Positions 47,326-58,132 of a stretch of DNA of 64,000 bases are shown piece by piece. The DNA comes from Microbacterium sp. W4I4 (GTDB lineage Bacteria; Actinomycetota; Actinomycetes; Actinomycetales; Microbacteriaceae). Where the stretch lies: assembly GCF_030816235.1 (NCBI RefSeq), contig NZ_JAUSXT010000001.1, positions 496,001-560,000 of the forward strand. The letters are read 5' to 3'. Each line of letters starts with the position of its first letter. The stretch's first letter is position 1. Below the pieces are notes generated by a model. The model was not told the origin of the DNA, searched no databases, and saw nothing but the letters and a program-made list of their open reading frames with translations. Position numbers and translations under genes: made by a program.

Positions 47326-48125
47326 GCCGCGTCGAGAATGCCATCCGCAGGGCGCACGATGCGGGCCGTGGCGCGTTCGTCGGCTACCTGCCTGTCGGAT
47401 ACCCCGACCTGCAGACCAGCATCGACGCGGCCCTCACCCTGGCCCGCAACGGCGTCGACGTCATCGAACTCGGCCCGCCGTACTCCGACCCTGTCATGGA
47501 CGGTGAGGTGATCCAGCAGGCCACCCAGCAGGCGCTCGCGAACGGCTACCGTACGCGCGACCTGTTCACGGCCGTGCAGGCGATCACCTCGCAGACCGAC
47601 GTGCCCGTCGTCGTCATGACGTACTGGAACCCGGTGCTGCAGTACGGCGTCGACCGCTACGCGGATGACCTGCTCGCCGCCGGCGGGGCCGGGCTGATCA
47701 CGCCAGACATCACGCCCGAGGCTGCAGGGGAGTGGATCGCCGCGAGCGAGCGCACGGGCCTGGACCGCATCTTCCTCGCCGCGCCCACCTCGACCGACGA
47801 GCGACTCGATCTCGTCATCAAGGCGTCGACCGGATTCGTGTACACCGTCTCCACGATGGGCATCACGGGGGAGCGGGCGGCACTCGACCGCGCCGCGCGC
47901 ACGCTCATCGAGCGCATGCGCGAGCGCGGCGCGACGTCCGCATGCGTCGGCATCGGCATCTCCAACGCCGAGCAGGTCGCCGGCGTCGTCGATTACGCCG
48001 ATGGCGCGATCGTCGGCACCGCACTGGTCAAGGCGCTGCGCGACGGCGGACTGGACCGACTCGCGGAAATCACCCGAGCACTCGCGGACGGCACGCCGTC
48101 CGCACGATTCGTGACAGGAAACTAG
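47322..48125 (+). CDS. trpA: Tryptophan synthase alpha chain
   Basis: 267 residues. [31 protein letters not shown] (catalytic Glu and Asp), and [15 protein letters not shown]. It cleaves indole-3-glycerol phosphate and channels indole to TrpB. The TAG stop is also the first half of the lgt -10 box. Confidence 0.97.
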   Translation: MSRVENAIRRAHDAGRGAFVGYLPVGYPDLQTSIDAALTLARNGVDVIELGPPYSDPVMDGEVIQQATQQALANGYRTRDLFTAVQAITSQTDVPVVVMTYWNPVLQYGVDRYADDLLAAGGAGLITPDITPEAAGEWIAASERTGLDRIFLAAPTSTDERLDLVIKASTGFVYTVSTMGITGERAALDRAARTLIERMRERGATSACVGIGISNAEQVAGVVDYADGAIVGTALVKALRDGGLDRLAEITRALADGTPSARFVTGN

Positions 48126-48128
48126 ACT
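48123..48128 (+). promoter_or_regulatory. -10 box TAGACT for lgt (leaderless), overlapping the trpA stop
   Basis: The first three bases are the TAG stop of trpA. The box ends 7 bases before the lgt ATG. Confidence 0.55.
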
Positions 48129-48135
48129 CACTCTC

Positions 48136-49134
48136 ATGTCCCTCGCGCTTCACAGCACCTTCACGAGTGTGCTCACCAGCATCCCGAGCCCTCCCTCCAG
48201 CGGTTTCAACATCGGCCCTGTGCCCATCCGCTACTACGCGCTGTGCATCATCGCGGGCATCATCGTGGCGACGATCCTCACCAACCACCGCCTCACCAAG
48301 CGCGGCGCCGAGAAGTGGGTCGTGATCGACATCGCGATCCTCGCCGTCCCGCTGGCGATCATCGGTGCGCGCATCTTCCATGTGCTCACCCACCCCGGCT
48401 TCTACTTCGGCCCGGGAAGCAACACCTGGAACCCCTTCGAGCCCGGCTCGGTCTGGGCGATCTGGGAGGGCGGCATCGCGATCTTCGGCGCACTGCTGGG
48501 CGGTGCGGTCGGTGCCTGGCTGGGATGCCGATGGACAGGCATCCGCTTCTGGACATTCGCCGACGCCCTCGCGCCCGGACTTCTCCTCGCACAGGCGATG
48601 GGCCGCTTCGGCAACTGGTTCAACCATGAGCTCTTCGGTCTGCCCACCGATCTGCCCTGGGGCCTGGAGATCGAATCCACCAACCCCGCGTTCCCTCCCG
48701 GTCTTCCCGACGGCACACTGTTCCACCCGACGTTCCTCTACGAGGTCATCTGGAACGGCCTCGGCGTGCTCGTGCTGCTGTGGATCGGCAGCAGGCTGCG
48801 CCTGCAGTGGGGCAAGCTGTTCGCGGTCTACCTGATCTGGTACGGCGCCGGCCGCATCGTCTGGGAGTCGATCCGCATCGACCCGAGCGAGATCTTCTTC
48901 GGCTTGCGCAGCAACGTGTGGGCGGCGATCATCGGTGTGGTCGTCGGAATCGTCATCCTCATCGTGCAGACGCGTCGCCACACCGGTGTCGAGGCGTCTG
49001 CATACGCGAACGGTCGGCAGCGGCCTGATGCGGATGTAGAATCGCAGAACGAATCCCTTGATTACGTCGACCTGAGTGAGCCTCCGGCCGATGAGATCGA
49101 CGCAGGAGCACCCGCCACAAGCACCGCTCCATAG
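48136..49134 (+). CDS. lgt: Prolipoprotein diacylglyceryl transferase
   Basis: 332 residues with about seven membrane segments. GRFGNWFNHELFG near residue 156 is the Lgt signature, and FHPTFLYEVIWN and GGIAIFGALLGG are conserved. It transfers diacylglyceryl to lipobox cysteines such as those of the lipoprotein encoded at 16850. A cytosolic acidic tail of about 45 residues follows the last membrane segment. trpA-lgt is conserved in actinobacteria. Confidence 0.96.
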   Translation: MSLALHSTFTSVLTSIPSPPSSGFNIGPVPIRYYALCIIAGIIVATILTNHRLTKRGAEKWVVIDIAILAVPLAIIGARIFHVLTHPGFYFGPGSNTWNPFEPGSVWAIWEGGIAIFGALLGGAVGAWLGCRWTGIRFWTFADALAPGLLLAQAMGRFGNWFNHELFGLPTDLPWGLEIESTNPAFPPGLPDGTLFHPTFLYEVIWNGLGVLVLLWIGSRLRLQWGKLFAVYLIWYGAGRIVWESIRIDPSEIFFGLRSNVWAAIIGVVVGIVILIVQTRRHTGVEASAYANGRQRPDADVESQNESLDYVDLSEPPADEIDAGAPATSTAP

Positions 49135-49164
49135 AGCGGGCGCGTCATTTCGACGCCCTGCGGC

Positions 49165-49180
49165 GTGTGATCATTCACAC
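49165..49180. promoter_or_regulatory. Palindrome GTGTGA-TCAT-TCACAC upstream of gltB
   Basis: A perfect 6-bp inverted repeat with a 4-base centre, 57-72 bases before the gltB start. It resembles an operator. The gap is 2 bases shorter than that of a CRP/GlxR site (TGTGA-N6-TCACA). I see no good TAnnnT box in this 102-base gap. Confidence 0.4.
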
Positions 49181-49236
49181 TGAACGAGCGGGCCAGCGCT
49201 GTCCCCGGTTTCACTCGACACTGAGGACGGTGACTG

Positions 49237-52200
49237 GTGTACTTCCAGCCTCCCTATGGCGCCTCCGGCGCATACCCCCCGAAGCAGGGACTTTACAATC
49301 CGGCGTTCGAGAAGGACGCCTGCGGTCTGGCGATGGTCGCGACTCTGCGCGGCGAAGCCGGGCACGACATCATCGCGCTGGCGCTGGAGGCGCTGCGCAA
49401 CCTGGAACACCGCGGTGCGATCGGCTCGGATGCCGGCACCGGCGATGGCGCCGGCATCCTGACCCAGATGCCGGACGCGTTCCTCCGATCGGTCACTGAC
49501 TTCGATCTCCCCCCGGTCGGCGAGTACGCCGCGGGCCTCGCGTTCCTCCCTCGGGAGTCGAGCGCACGCCGCGAGCAGAAGGCCGGCATCGAGCGGATCG
49601 CCGCCGACGAGGGCCTCTCCGTGCTCGGCTGGCGCACGGTGCCCACCGCGAACGAGAACCTCGGCAAGCTCGCCGATGACGCCCGCCCCGCGTTCGAGCA
49701 GCTCTTCCTCTCCGCACCCGGCGGAGCCGCCGGCATCGCCCTGGACCGCATCGCCTACCGTCTGCGCAAGCGCGCGGGCCACGAACTCGACGCCTACTTC
49801 GTCTCCCTGTCCGCCCGGACCCTCGGCTACAAGGGCATGGTCACCACCCTGCAGCTGGAGCCGTTCTACCCCGATCTGCAGAACGAGCTGTTCGCCTCCG
49901 AGCTGGCCGTGGTGCACTCCCGGTACTCGACCAACACCTTCCCGTCCTGGCCGCTGGCGCAGCCGCTGCGGATGCTGGCGCACAACGGCGAGATCAACAC
50001 CGTCGGCGGCAACCGCAACTGGATGCGGGCGCGCCAGTCCCAGCTCGAATCCGAGCTGCTCGGCGACATCGCCCCGCTGCTGCCGATCTGCACGGAGGGC
50101 GCCAGCGACTCGGCCTCCTTCGACGAGGTCCTCGAGCTGCTCACCCTCACCGGCCGCAGCCTGCCGCACGCAGTGATGATGATGGTGCCCGAGGCCTGGG
50201 AGAAGCAGCCCGACCTCGATCCCGATCTGCACGCCTTCTACGAGTTCCACGCGAACCAGATGGAACCGTGGGACGGCCCCGCCGCGCTGATCTTCACGGA
50301 CGGCACCCAGGTGGGCGCCACGCTCGACCGCAACGGTCTGCGGCCCGGCCGCTGGACCGAGACCACCGACGGCCTGATCGTCATCGGCAGCGAGACCGGG
50401 GTGCTGGAGTTCGCACCGGAGCGGATCAAGCGCCGTGGGCGTCTGCAGCCCGGTCGGATGTTCCTCGTCGACACGGCTCAGGGCCGCATCATCGAGGATG
50501 AAGAGGTCAAGCGCGACCTCGCCTCGCTGGAGCCCTGGCAGGACTGGCTCGATCAGGGTGCCGTGCAGTTGGCGGATCTCCCCGAGCGCGAGCACATCGT
50601 GCATCCGGCGGCATCCATCACCCGCCGTCAGCGCACCTTCGGCTACACCGAGGAGGAGGTGCGGATCCTGCTGACCCCGATGGGGCAGACCGGCGCCGAG
50701 CCTCTCGGCGCGATGGGCACCGACACTCCGATCGCCGCACTCAGTGACCGGCCCCGTCTGCTGTTCGACTACTTCGTGCAGGAGTTCGCACAGGTCACCA
50801 ACCCGCCGCTGGACGCCATCCGCGAAGAGGTCGTGACCAGCCTGCGTCTGGGGCTGGGCCCCGAACGCAACCTGCTGAGCTGGGGGCCTGAGCACGCGCG
50901 CACCGTGAGCCTGGACTTCCCGGTGATCGACAACGACGAGCTGGCGAAGATCCGTCACATCGATCGGGCGCTGCCGGGCCGCTCCACGGCGACCATCCGC
51001 GGTCTGTACCACTTCGATGCGGGCCCGCACACGCTGCAGGATCGGCTGACCGAGATGTGCGCCGAGGCGGATGCCGCCATCGAGCGCGGCGCGGAGTTCC
51101 TGATCCTCTCGGATCGCGACTCGAACAAGGACCTCGTCCCGATCCCATCGCTGCTCATGGTCGCCGCCGTGCACCACCACCTGATCCGCCGCGAGAACCG
51201 CATGAAGGTCGGGCTCGTGGTCGAGGCGGGCGACGTGCGCGAGGTCCATCATGTCGCGACTCTCATCGGCTACGGCGCCTCCGCCGTGAACCCGTACCTG
51301 GCGATGGAGACCGTGGAGCACCTGGTGCGCACCGGTTACATCACCGGCATCTCGCCTGAGCAGGCCGTGCACAACGTGATCCACGCGCTGGGCAAGGGCG
51401 TCCTGAAGATCATGTCCAAGATGGGCATCTCCACCGTGTCGTCGTACGCGGGCGCCCAGGTGTTCGAGGCCATCGGCCTGAGCCAGGACCTTGTCGACGC
51501 GTACTTCACCGGCACCGAGACCCGCCTGGGCGGCATCGGCATCGAGGATCTGTTCGCCGAGAACCAGGCAAGGCACGACTTCGCCTACCCGGAGGACTCC
51601 GCAGCCCGGGCGCACGAGCGCCTGTGGACCGGCGGGGAGTACCAGTGGCGCCGCGACGGCTCACCGCACCTGTTCAACCCGGACACCGTGTTCCGCCTGC
51701 AGCACGCCACGCGCACCCGTCGCTACGACATCTTCCGCGAGTACACCGCCCTGGTCGACGACCAGTCCCGGGAGCTGAAGACCCTGCGCGGCCTGTTCGA
51801 GCTGCGCACGGGCGAGCGTCCGGCGGTCCCGCTGGACGAGGTGGAGCCGGTCAGCGCCATCGTCAAGCGGTTCTCCACGGGAGCGATGAGCTACGGCTCG
51901 ATCTCCAAAGAGGCGCATGAGACGCTGGCGATCGCGATGAACAGCCTGGGCGCCAAGTCGAACACCGGCGAGGGCGGCGAGGACCCGGAGCGGCTCGTGG
52001 ATCCGGAGCGTCGCAGCGCCATCAAGCAGGTGGCATCCGGACGCTTCGGCGTCACCAGCCAGTACCTCACCGAGGCGACCGACCTGCAGATCAAGCTCGC
52101 CCAGGGCGCCAAGCCGGGGGAGGGCGGCCAGCTGCCGCCGCAGAAGGTGTACCCGTGGGTGGCCCGCACACGCCACGCCACGCCAGGCGTCGGACTGATC

Positions 52201-53788
52201 TCGCCGCCGCCGCACCACGACATCTACTCGATCGAAGACCTCAAGCAGCTCATCTTCGACCTGAAGCGAGCGAATCCGAAGGCGCGGATCCACACCAAGC
52301 TGGTCAGCCAGTCGGGCATCGGGGCTGTGGCCGCCGGCGTCGCCAAGGCGCTCAGCGACGTGATCCTGGTCGCAGGTCATGACGGCGGCACGGGCGCGAG
52401 CCCGCTGAACTCGCTCAAGCACGCGGGCACCCCATGGGAGCTCGGCCTCGCCGAGACCCAGCAGACGCTGATGCTCAACGGCATGCGTGACCGCGTGGTC
52501 GTGCAGGTCGACGGCCAGCTCAAGACAGGCCGCGACGTGATCATCGGCGCGCTGCTCGGAGCCGAGGAATTCGGCTTCGCGACGGCTCCGCTGATCGTCA
52601 GCGGCTGCATCATGATGCGGGTCTGCCACCTCGACACGTGCCCGGTCGGCGTCGCCACGCAGAACCCTCTGCTGCGGTCTCGCTTCACGGGCAAGCCGGA
52701 ATTCGTCGTGAACTTCATGGAGTTCATCGCGGAAGAGGTGCGCGAGCACCTCGCCGCACTCGGATTCCGCTCGCTGGATGAGATCATCGGGCACACCGAA
52801 CTGCTGCGCACGGATGCCGTCGCCCAGCACGGCAAGGCCGCGGACCTCGATCTCAGCCCGATCCTGCAGGGTCCGGCGTTCCCGGCGAGCGAGCCCCGCA
52901 AGAGCGCCCGCCACCAGGACCACGAGCTGCAGAAGCACTTCGACACCACACTGATCGCCCTGTCCGCCGACGCGCTCGACGACGGCGATCCTGTGCGGAT
53001 CGACCTGCCCATCCGCAACACGGAGCGTGCGGTGGGCACGATGCTGGGTCACCACGTCACGTCGCGGTACGGCGCGGCGGGGCTGCCCCCGGAGACCATC
53101 GACGTCACCCTGCGCGGCACGGCCGGGCAGTCGCTCGGCGCGTTCCTTCCGGCCGGCATCATGCTGCGCCTGGAAGGCGACGCCAACGACTACGTGGGCA
53201 AGGGACTCTCCGGTGGGGACATCGTCATCCGCCCGCCGCGGGACGCCTCCTTCGCCCCGCATCGCAACGTCATCGCCGGCAACGTGATCGGCTACGGCGC
53301 GACGAGCGGCTCCATGTTCATCTCCGGAGTCGTGGGGGAGCGGTTCCTGGTGCGCAACTCCGGCGCCACGGCCGTCGTGGAGGGTGTGGGCGACCACGCG
53401 CTCGAGTACATGACCGGCGGTCTCGCGGTCATCCTCGGCACCACGGGACGCAACCTCGGTGCCGGCATGTCCGGCGGCATCGCCTACGTGCACGGCCTGC
53501 GCGAGGCGCAGGTCAATGCAGGGGCGCTCGAGAGCGGCGAACTTCGGCTCCTCGGTCTGGACGACGCCGACGTGGCCGCGCTGGAAGGACTGCTGACCGA
53601 GCACGTGGAGCGCACCGGCTCGCCGCTGGCGGCCGAGCTGCTCGCTGATGCGGATGCCCTGCGCACCGCGTTCGTGAAGGTGCTGCCGCGCGACTACGCG
53701 GCTGTGCAGGAGATCCGCCGAGAGGCGGAGGCCGCGGGGGACGATCCCGACGGCGAGAGTATCTGGACCCGGATCCTGGAGGTGACCG

Positions 53789-53796
<8 letters not shown>
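49237..53796 (+). CDS. gltB: Glutamate synthase large subunit
   Basis: 1519 residues. Residues 1-28 are a likely propeptide; Cys29 in [10 protein letters not shown] becomes the N-terminal glutaminase nucleophile. Then come the central domain, the FMN-binding synthase domain ([36 protein letters not shown]), the 3Fe-4S cysteines in [17 protein letters not shown] near 1124-1136, and the C-terminal beta-helix GXGXG domain. It turns glutamine and 2-oxoglutarate into two glutamates with electrons from GltD. It overlaps gltD by 8 bases. Confidence 0.98.
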
Positions 53797-55255
<1,459 letters not shown>

Positions 55256-55314
55256 GCTGAGCGCGGCACCGTCGCCATTTTGTTTCCATTCCCTTCTTAC
55301 CCCTGGAGAAGCCG

Positions 55315-56763
55315 TTGAGACGCGCGAAAATCGTGGCCACGCTCGGACCTGCAACCTCGACCTATGAAACGGTCCGTGCACTGATCGAAGCAGGTGTGGA
55401 CGTTGCCCGGCTGAACCTCAGCCACGGCGACTACACCGTGCATGACGCGAACTACGCCAATGTGCGCCGCGCTGCTGACGACGCCGGACGCCCCGTGGCG
55501 GTGCTCGTCGACCTGCAGGGTCCGAAGATCCGCCTCGGCAAGTTCGAGGACGGACCGTACGAGCTGGCCGTCGGCGACATCTTCAAGATCACCATCGAGG
55601 ACATCGTCGGAAACCGCGAGATCTGCGGCACCACGTTCAAGGGCCTGCCCCAGGACGTCAAGGCCGGCGACTTCCTGCTGATCGATGACGGCAAGGTGCG
55701 CGTGCAGGTCGTCGAGACCGACGGCACCGTGGTGACCACCAAGGTCATCGTCGCCGGCGCCGTGTCGAACAACAAGGGCATCAACCTGCCCGGTGTCGCT
55801 GTCAACGTCCCCGCACTGAGCGAGAAGGACGAGGACGACCTGCGTTGGGGTCTGCGCACCGGCGCCGACCTGATCGCGCTGTCGTTCGTGCGCGACGCCT
55901 CCGACGTCGAGCGCGTGCACGAGATCATGGCCGAGGAGGGCGTGCGCGTCCCCGTCATCGCGAAGATCGAGAAGCCGCAGGCCGTCGACGCACTCGAGGA
56001 GATCGTCGACGCATTCGACGGCATCATGGTCGCCCGCGGCGACCTGGGCGTGGAGCTTCCCCTCGAGGCCGTGCCGATCGTGCAGAAGCGTGCAGTGGAA
56101 CTGGCGCGCCGCATGGCGAAGCCGGTCATCGTCGCCACGCAGATGCTCGAGTCGATGATCTCCAGCCCGGTGCCGACGCGCGCCGAGACCTCCGACGTGG
56201 CGAACGCCGTGCTCGACGGTGCGGATGCCGTCATGCTCTCCGGCGAGACCAGCGTCGGCGACTACCCGATCGTGGTCGTGGAGACGATGGCCCGCATCAT
56301 CGCGTCCACCGAGGAGCACGGTCTGGAGCGCATCTCGCCGCTCACGAACAAGCCGCGCACGCAGGGCGGGGCGATCACGCTCGCGGCCCTCGAGGTGGCG
56401 GAGTTCGTGGAGGCGAAGTTCCTCTGCGTGTTCACGCAGTCGGGTGACTCGGCACGCCGCCTGTCGCGGCTGCGCTCGCGCATCCCTATGCTCGCGTTCA
56501 CGCCCGAGCCCGGCATCCGTCGCCGCATGGCGCTGACCTGGGGCATCAACTCCACTCTGGTCGACCTGGTGCAGCACACCGACGCCATGTTCCACCAGGT
56601 GGATGACTACCTTCTGGGCACCGGGCTCGCCAAGGAAGGCGATCGCGTCGTCGTGATCTCCGGGTCGCCTCCCGGAATCGTGGGCTCCACGAACGACATC
56701 CGCGTCCACAAGGTCGGGGATGCGGTCGGCGGAGCTGCTCCGATCTACAAGAACGGCGTCTGA
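55315..56763 (+). CDS. pyk: Pyruvate kinase
   Basis: 482 residues from a TTG at 55315 with GGAG upstream, giving the standard LRRAKIVATLGPATSTYETV. The active-site lysine region is VIAKIEKPQAVDALEEI, with the metal motif IMVARGDLGVELPLEAVP and the ADP-binding QMLESMI. It makes pyruvate and ATP from PEP. It is a single-gene transcript ended by a strong hairpin. Confidence 0.98.
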   Translation: MRRAKIVATLGPATSTYETVRALIEAGVDVARLNLSHGDYTVHDANYANVRRAADDAGRPVAVLVDLQGPKIRLGKFEDGPYELAVGDIFKITIEDIVGNREICGTTFKGLPQDVKAGDFLLIDDGKVRVQVVETDGTVVTTKVIVAGAVSNNKGINLPGVAVNVPALSEKDEDDLRWGLRTGADLIALSFVRDASDVERVHEIMAEEGVRVPVIAKIEKPQAVDALEEIVDAFDGIMVARGDLGVELPLEAVPIVQKRAVELARRMAKPVIVATQMLESMISSPVPTRAETSDVANAVLDGADAVMLSGETSVGDYPIVVVETMARIIASTEEHGLERISPLTNKPRTQGGAITLAALEVAEFVEAKFLCVFTQSGDSARRLSRLRSRIPMLAFTPEPGIRRRMALTWGINSTLVDLVQHTDAMFHQVDDYLLGTGLAKEGDRVVVISGSPPGIVGSTNDIRVHKVGDAVGGAAPIYKNGV

Positions 56764-56767
56764 GCTG

Positions 56768-56807
56768 ATGCGAGAAGGGCGGGCCCACGGGTCCGCCCTT
56801 CTCGCAT
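56768..56807 (+). terminator. Terminator hairpin after pyk
   Basis: 18-bp stem ATGCGAGAAGGGCGGGCC with one G-T pair and loop CACG, 5 bases after the pyk stop. It ends 5 bases before the tRNA promoter. Confidence 0.8.
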
Positions 56808-56811
56808 GCGC

Positions 56812-56817
56812 TAAAGT
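56812..56817 (+). promoter_or_regulatory. -10 box TAAAGT for tRNA-Leu
   Basis: TAAAGT ends 8 bases before the mature tRNA 5' end, so the primary transcript would have almost no leader. Confidence 0.55.
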
Positions 56818-56825
56818 CGATCCGG

Positions 56826-56908
56826 GCCGGCGTGGCGGAATGGCAGACGCGGAGCACTCAAAATGCTTTGTCCGTAAGGACGTGTGGGTTCGAGTCCCAC
56901 CGCCGGCA
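56826..56908 (+). tRNA. tRNA-Leu(CAA)
   Basis: 83 bases. Acceptor GCCGGCG pairs with CGCCGGC at 56901-56907 and discriminator A follows. The anticodon loop is CTCAAAA with anticodon CAA, closed by GAGCA/TGCTT. A long variable arm (TGTCCGTAAGGACG) marks it as a class II tRNA, and the T arm is GTGGGTTCGAGTCCCAC. CCA is not encoded (ACA instead). It reads UUG, a rare leucine codon in this GC-rich genome. Confidence 0.95.
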
Positions 56909-56966
56909 CATGCATGGCGGGGCGCCCGAAGGGTGTCCCACCAGCTCGAACAAGGATTCACCCCGA

Positions 56967-56972
56967 TAGGAT
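56967..56972 (+). promoter_or_regulatory. -10 box TAGGAT for pdtaR (leaderless)
   Basis: TAGGAT ends 6 bases before the GTG at 56979. Confidence 0.6.
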
Positions 56973-56978
56973 GTAACC

Positions 56979-57596
56979 GTGACCGAAGAACAGCCTGAGC
57001 AGCCCACGGCATCCGCCCCGCGACGCGTCGTCGTCGCCGAGGATGAGTCGCTGATCCGCCTCGACATCGTCGAGATCCTGCGAGACAACGGATTCGACGT
57101 GGTCGGCGAGGCCGGTGACGGCGAGACCGCCGTGCAGCTGGCGACCGAACTGCGTCCTGATCTGGTCGTGATGGACGTGAAGATGCCTCTGCTGGACGGC
57201 ATCAGCGCCGCCGAACGGCTGCACAAGGCGAACATCGCGCCCGTCGTGCTGCTGACGGCATTCAGCCAGAAGGAGCTCGTGGAGCGCGCCAGCGAAGCCG
57301 GCGCCCTGGCCTATGTGGTCAAGCCCTTCACGCCGAACGACCTGCTGCCCGCGATCGAGATCGCGCTGGCCCGCCACGAGCAGATCATCACGCTCGAGGC
57401 CGAGGTCTCCGACATGGTCGAGCGCTTCGAGACCCGCAAGCTCGTCGACCGGGCCAAGGGCCTGCTCAACGAGAAGATGGGCCTCAGCGAGCCGGAGGCC
57501 TTCCGCTGGATCCAGAAGGCGTCCATGGATCGCCGACTGACCATGCAGGATGTCGCGAAGGCGATCATCGAGCAGCTCGCCCCCAAGAAGTCCTGA
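56979..57596 (+). CDS. pdtaR: ANTAR-domain response regulator (PdtaR type)
   Basis: 205 residues. A receiver domain (about 18-135) has acidic pocket VAEDESLIRLD, phosphoacceptor aspartate in LVVMDVKMPLLDG, the switch Thr in LLTAFSQ, and Lys in VVKPFTPND. The C-terminal ANTAR RNA-binding domain (about 145-200) has LVDRAKGLLNEKMGLSEPEA and ASMDRRLTMQDVAKAII. Such proteins bind paired hexaloop hairpins and prevent termination. The mycobacterial relative is paired with histidine kinase PdtaS, which is not nearby. The gene lies between pyk and polA, as in several actinobacteria. Confidence 0.92.
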   Translation: MTEEQPEQPTASAPRRVVVAEDESLIRLDIVEILRDNGFDVVGEAGDGETAVQLATELRPDLVVMDVKMPLLDGISAAERLHKANIAPVVLLTAFSQKELVERASEAGALAYVVKPFTPNDLLPAIEIALARHEQIITLEAEVSDMVERFETRKLVDRAKGLLNEKMGLSEPEAFRWIQKASMDRRLTMQDVAKAIIEQLAPKKS

Positions 57597-57602
57597 CGAA
57601 GC

Positions 57603-57637
57603 ACGAAGGCCCGGATGCACGGCATCCGGGCCTTCGT
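57603..57637. terminator. Bidirectional hairpin terminator, perfect 16-bp stem
   Basis: ACGAAGGCCCGGATGC, loop ACG, exact complement. It lies between convergent pdtaR and the thioesterase gene and can serve both. Confidence 0.85.
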
Positions 57638-57664
57638 CGTCTCCGCAGTTCAGGTGCGGGCGTG

Positions 57665-58087
57665 TCAGGCGGGAAGGTCGCGGATCATGTTCGTGATCCG
57701 GATGGTCGAGCAGCGCCGGCCCTGATCGTCGCTCACGACGATCTCGTGGACGGCCATGCTTCGTCCCAGGTGGATGGGGGTGCAGACGCCGGTCACGACG
57801 CCTGAGGTGGCCGAGCGGGTGTGCGTGGCGTTGATGTCGACGCCGACGGCGAGGCGACCGGGGCCCGCATGCAGATTCGCCGCCATGGACCCGAGTGACT
57901 CGCCGAGCACCACGTAGGCGCCGCCGTGCAGGAGGCCCACCGGCTGCGTGTTGCCCTCCACGGGCATGGTGGCCACGCTGCGTTCGATGGCGAACTCGGT
58001 GAAGACGATGCCCATCTTCTCCGCCAGAGCGCCCATGCCGCGCTGGGTGGCCCACTCGATGCCCGTCAGCTGTGCCTGTTCCGTCAC
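57665..58087 (-). CDS. PaaI-like hotdog thioesterase
   Basis: 140 residues from the GTG at 58085-58087, with GAGGAGG just upstream. LLHGGAYVVLGESLGSMAA holds the hotdog helix with the catalytic acidic residue, and VGVDINATHTRSATSGVVTG and VHEIVVSDDQGR are typical of the family. It probably hydrolyses an acyl- or aryl-CoA thioester; the substrate is unknown. It diverges from polA with only 45 bases between starts, so the two promoters overlap. Confidence 0.88.
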   Translation of the reverse strand: MTEQAQLTGIEWATQRGMGALAEKMGIVFTEFAIERSVATMPVEGNTQPVGLLHGGAYVVLGESLGSMAANLHAGPGRLAVGVDINATHTRSATSGVVTGVCTPIHLGRSMAVHEIVVSDDQGRRCSTIRITNMIRDLPA

Positions 58088-58120
58088 GTGTCCTCCTCGG
58101 CGAGTGTCCGTCGTGCTGGC

Positions 58121-58126
58121 TAGGCT
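58121..58126 (+). promoter_or_regulatory. -10 box TAGGCT for polA (leaderless)
   Basis: TAGGCT ends 6 bases before the polA GTG at 58133. Confidence 0.6.
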
Positions 58127-58132
58127 TGCAGG

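Noticed and set aside
49165..49180. CRP/GlxR binding site before gltB
   Set aside because: The half-sites TGTGA and TCACA are separated by 4 rather than 6 bases. Kept only as an operator-like palindrome of unknown regulator.
49171..51615. 814-residue minus-strand frame opposite gltB
   Set aside because: Antisense shadow of gltB with no recognisable domain.
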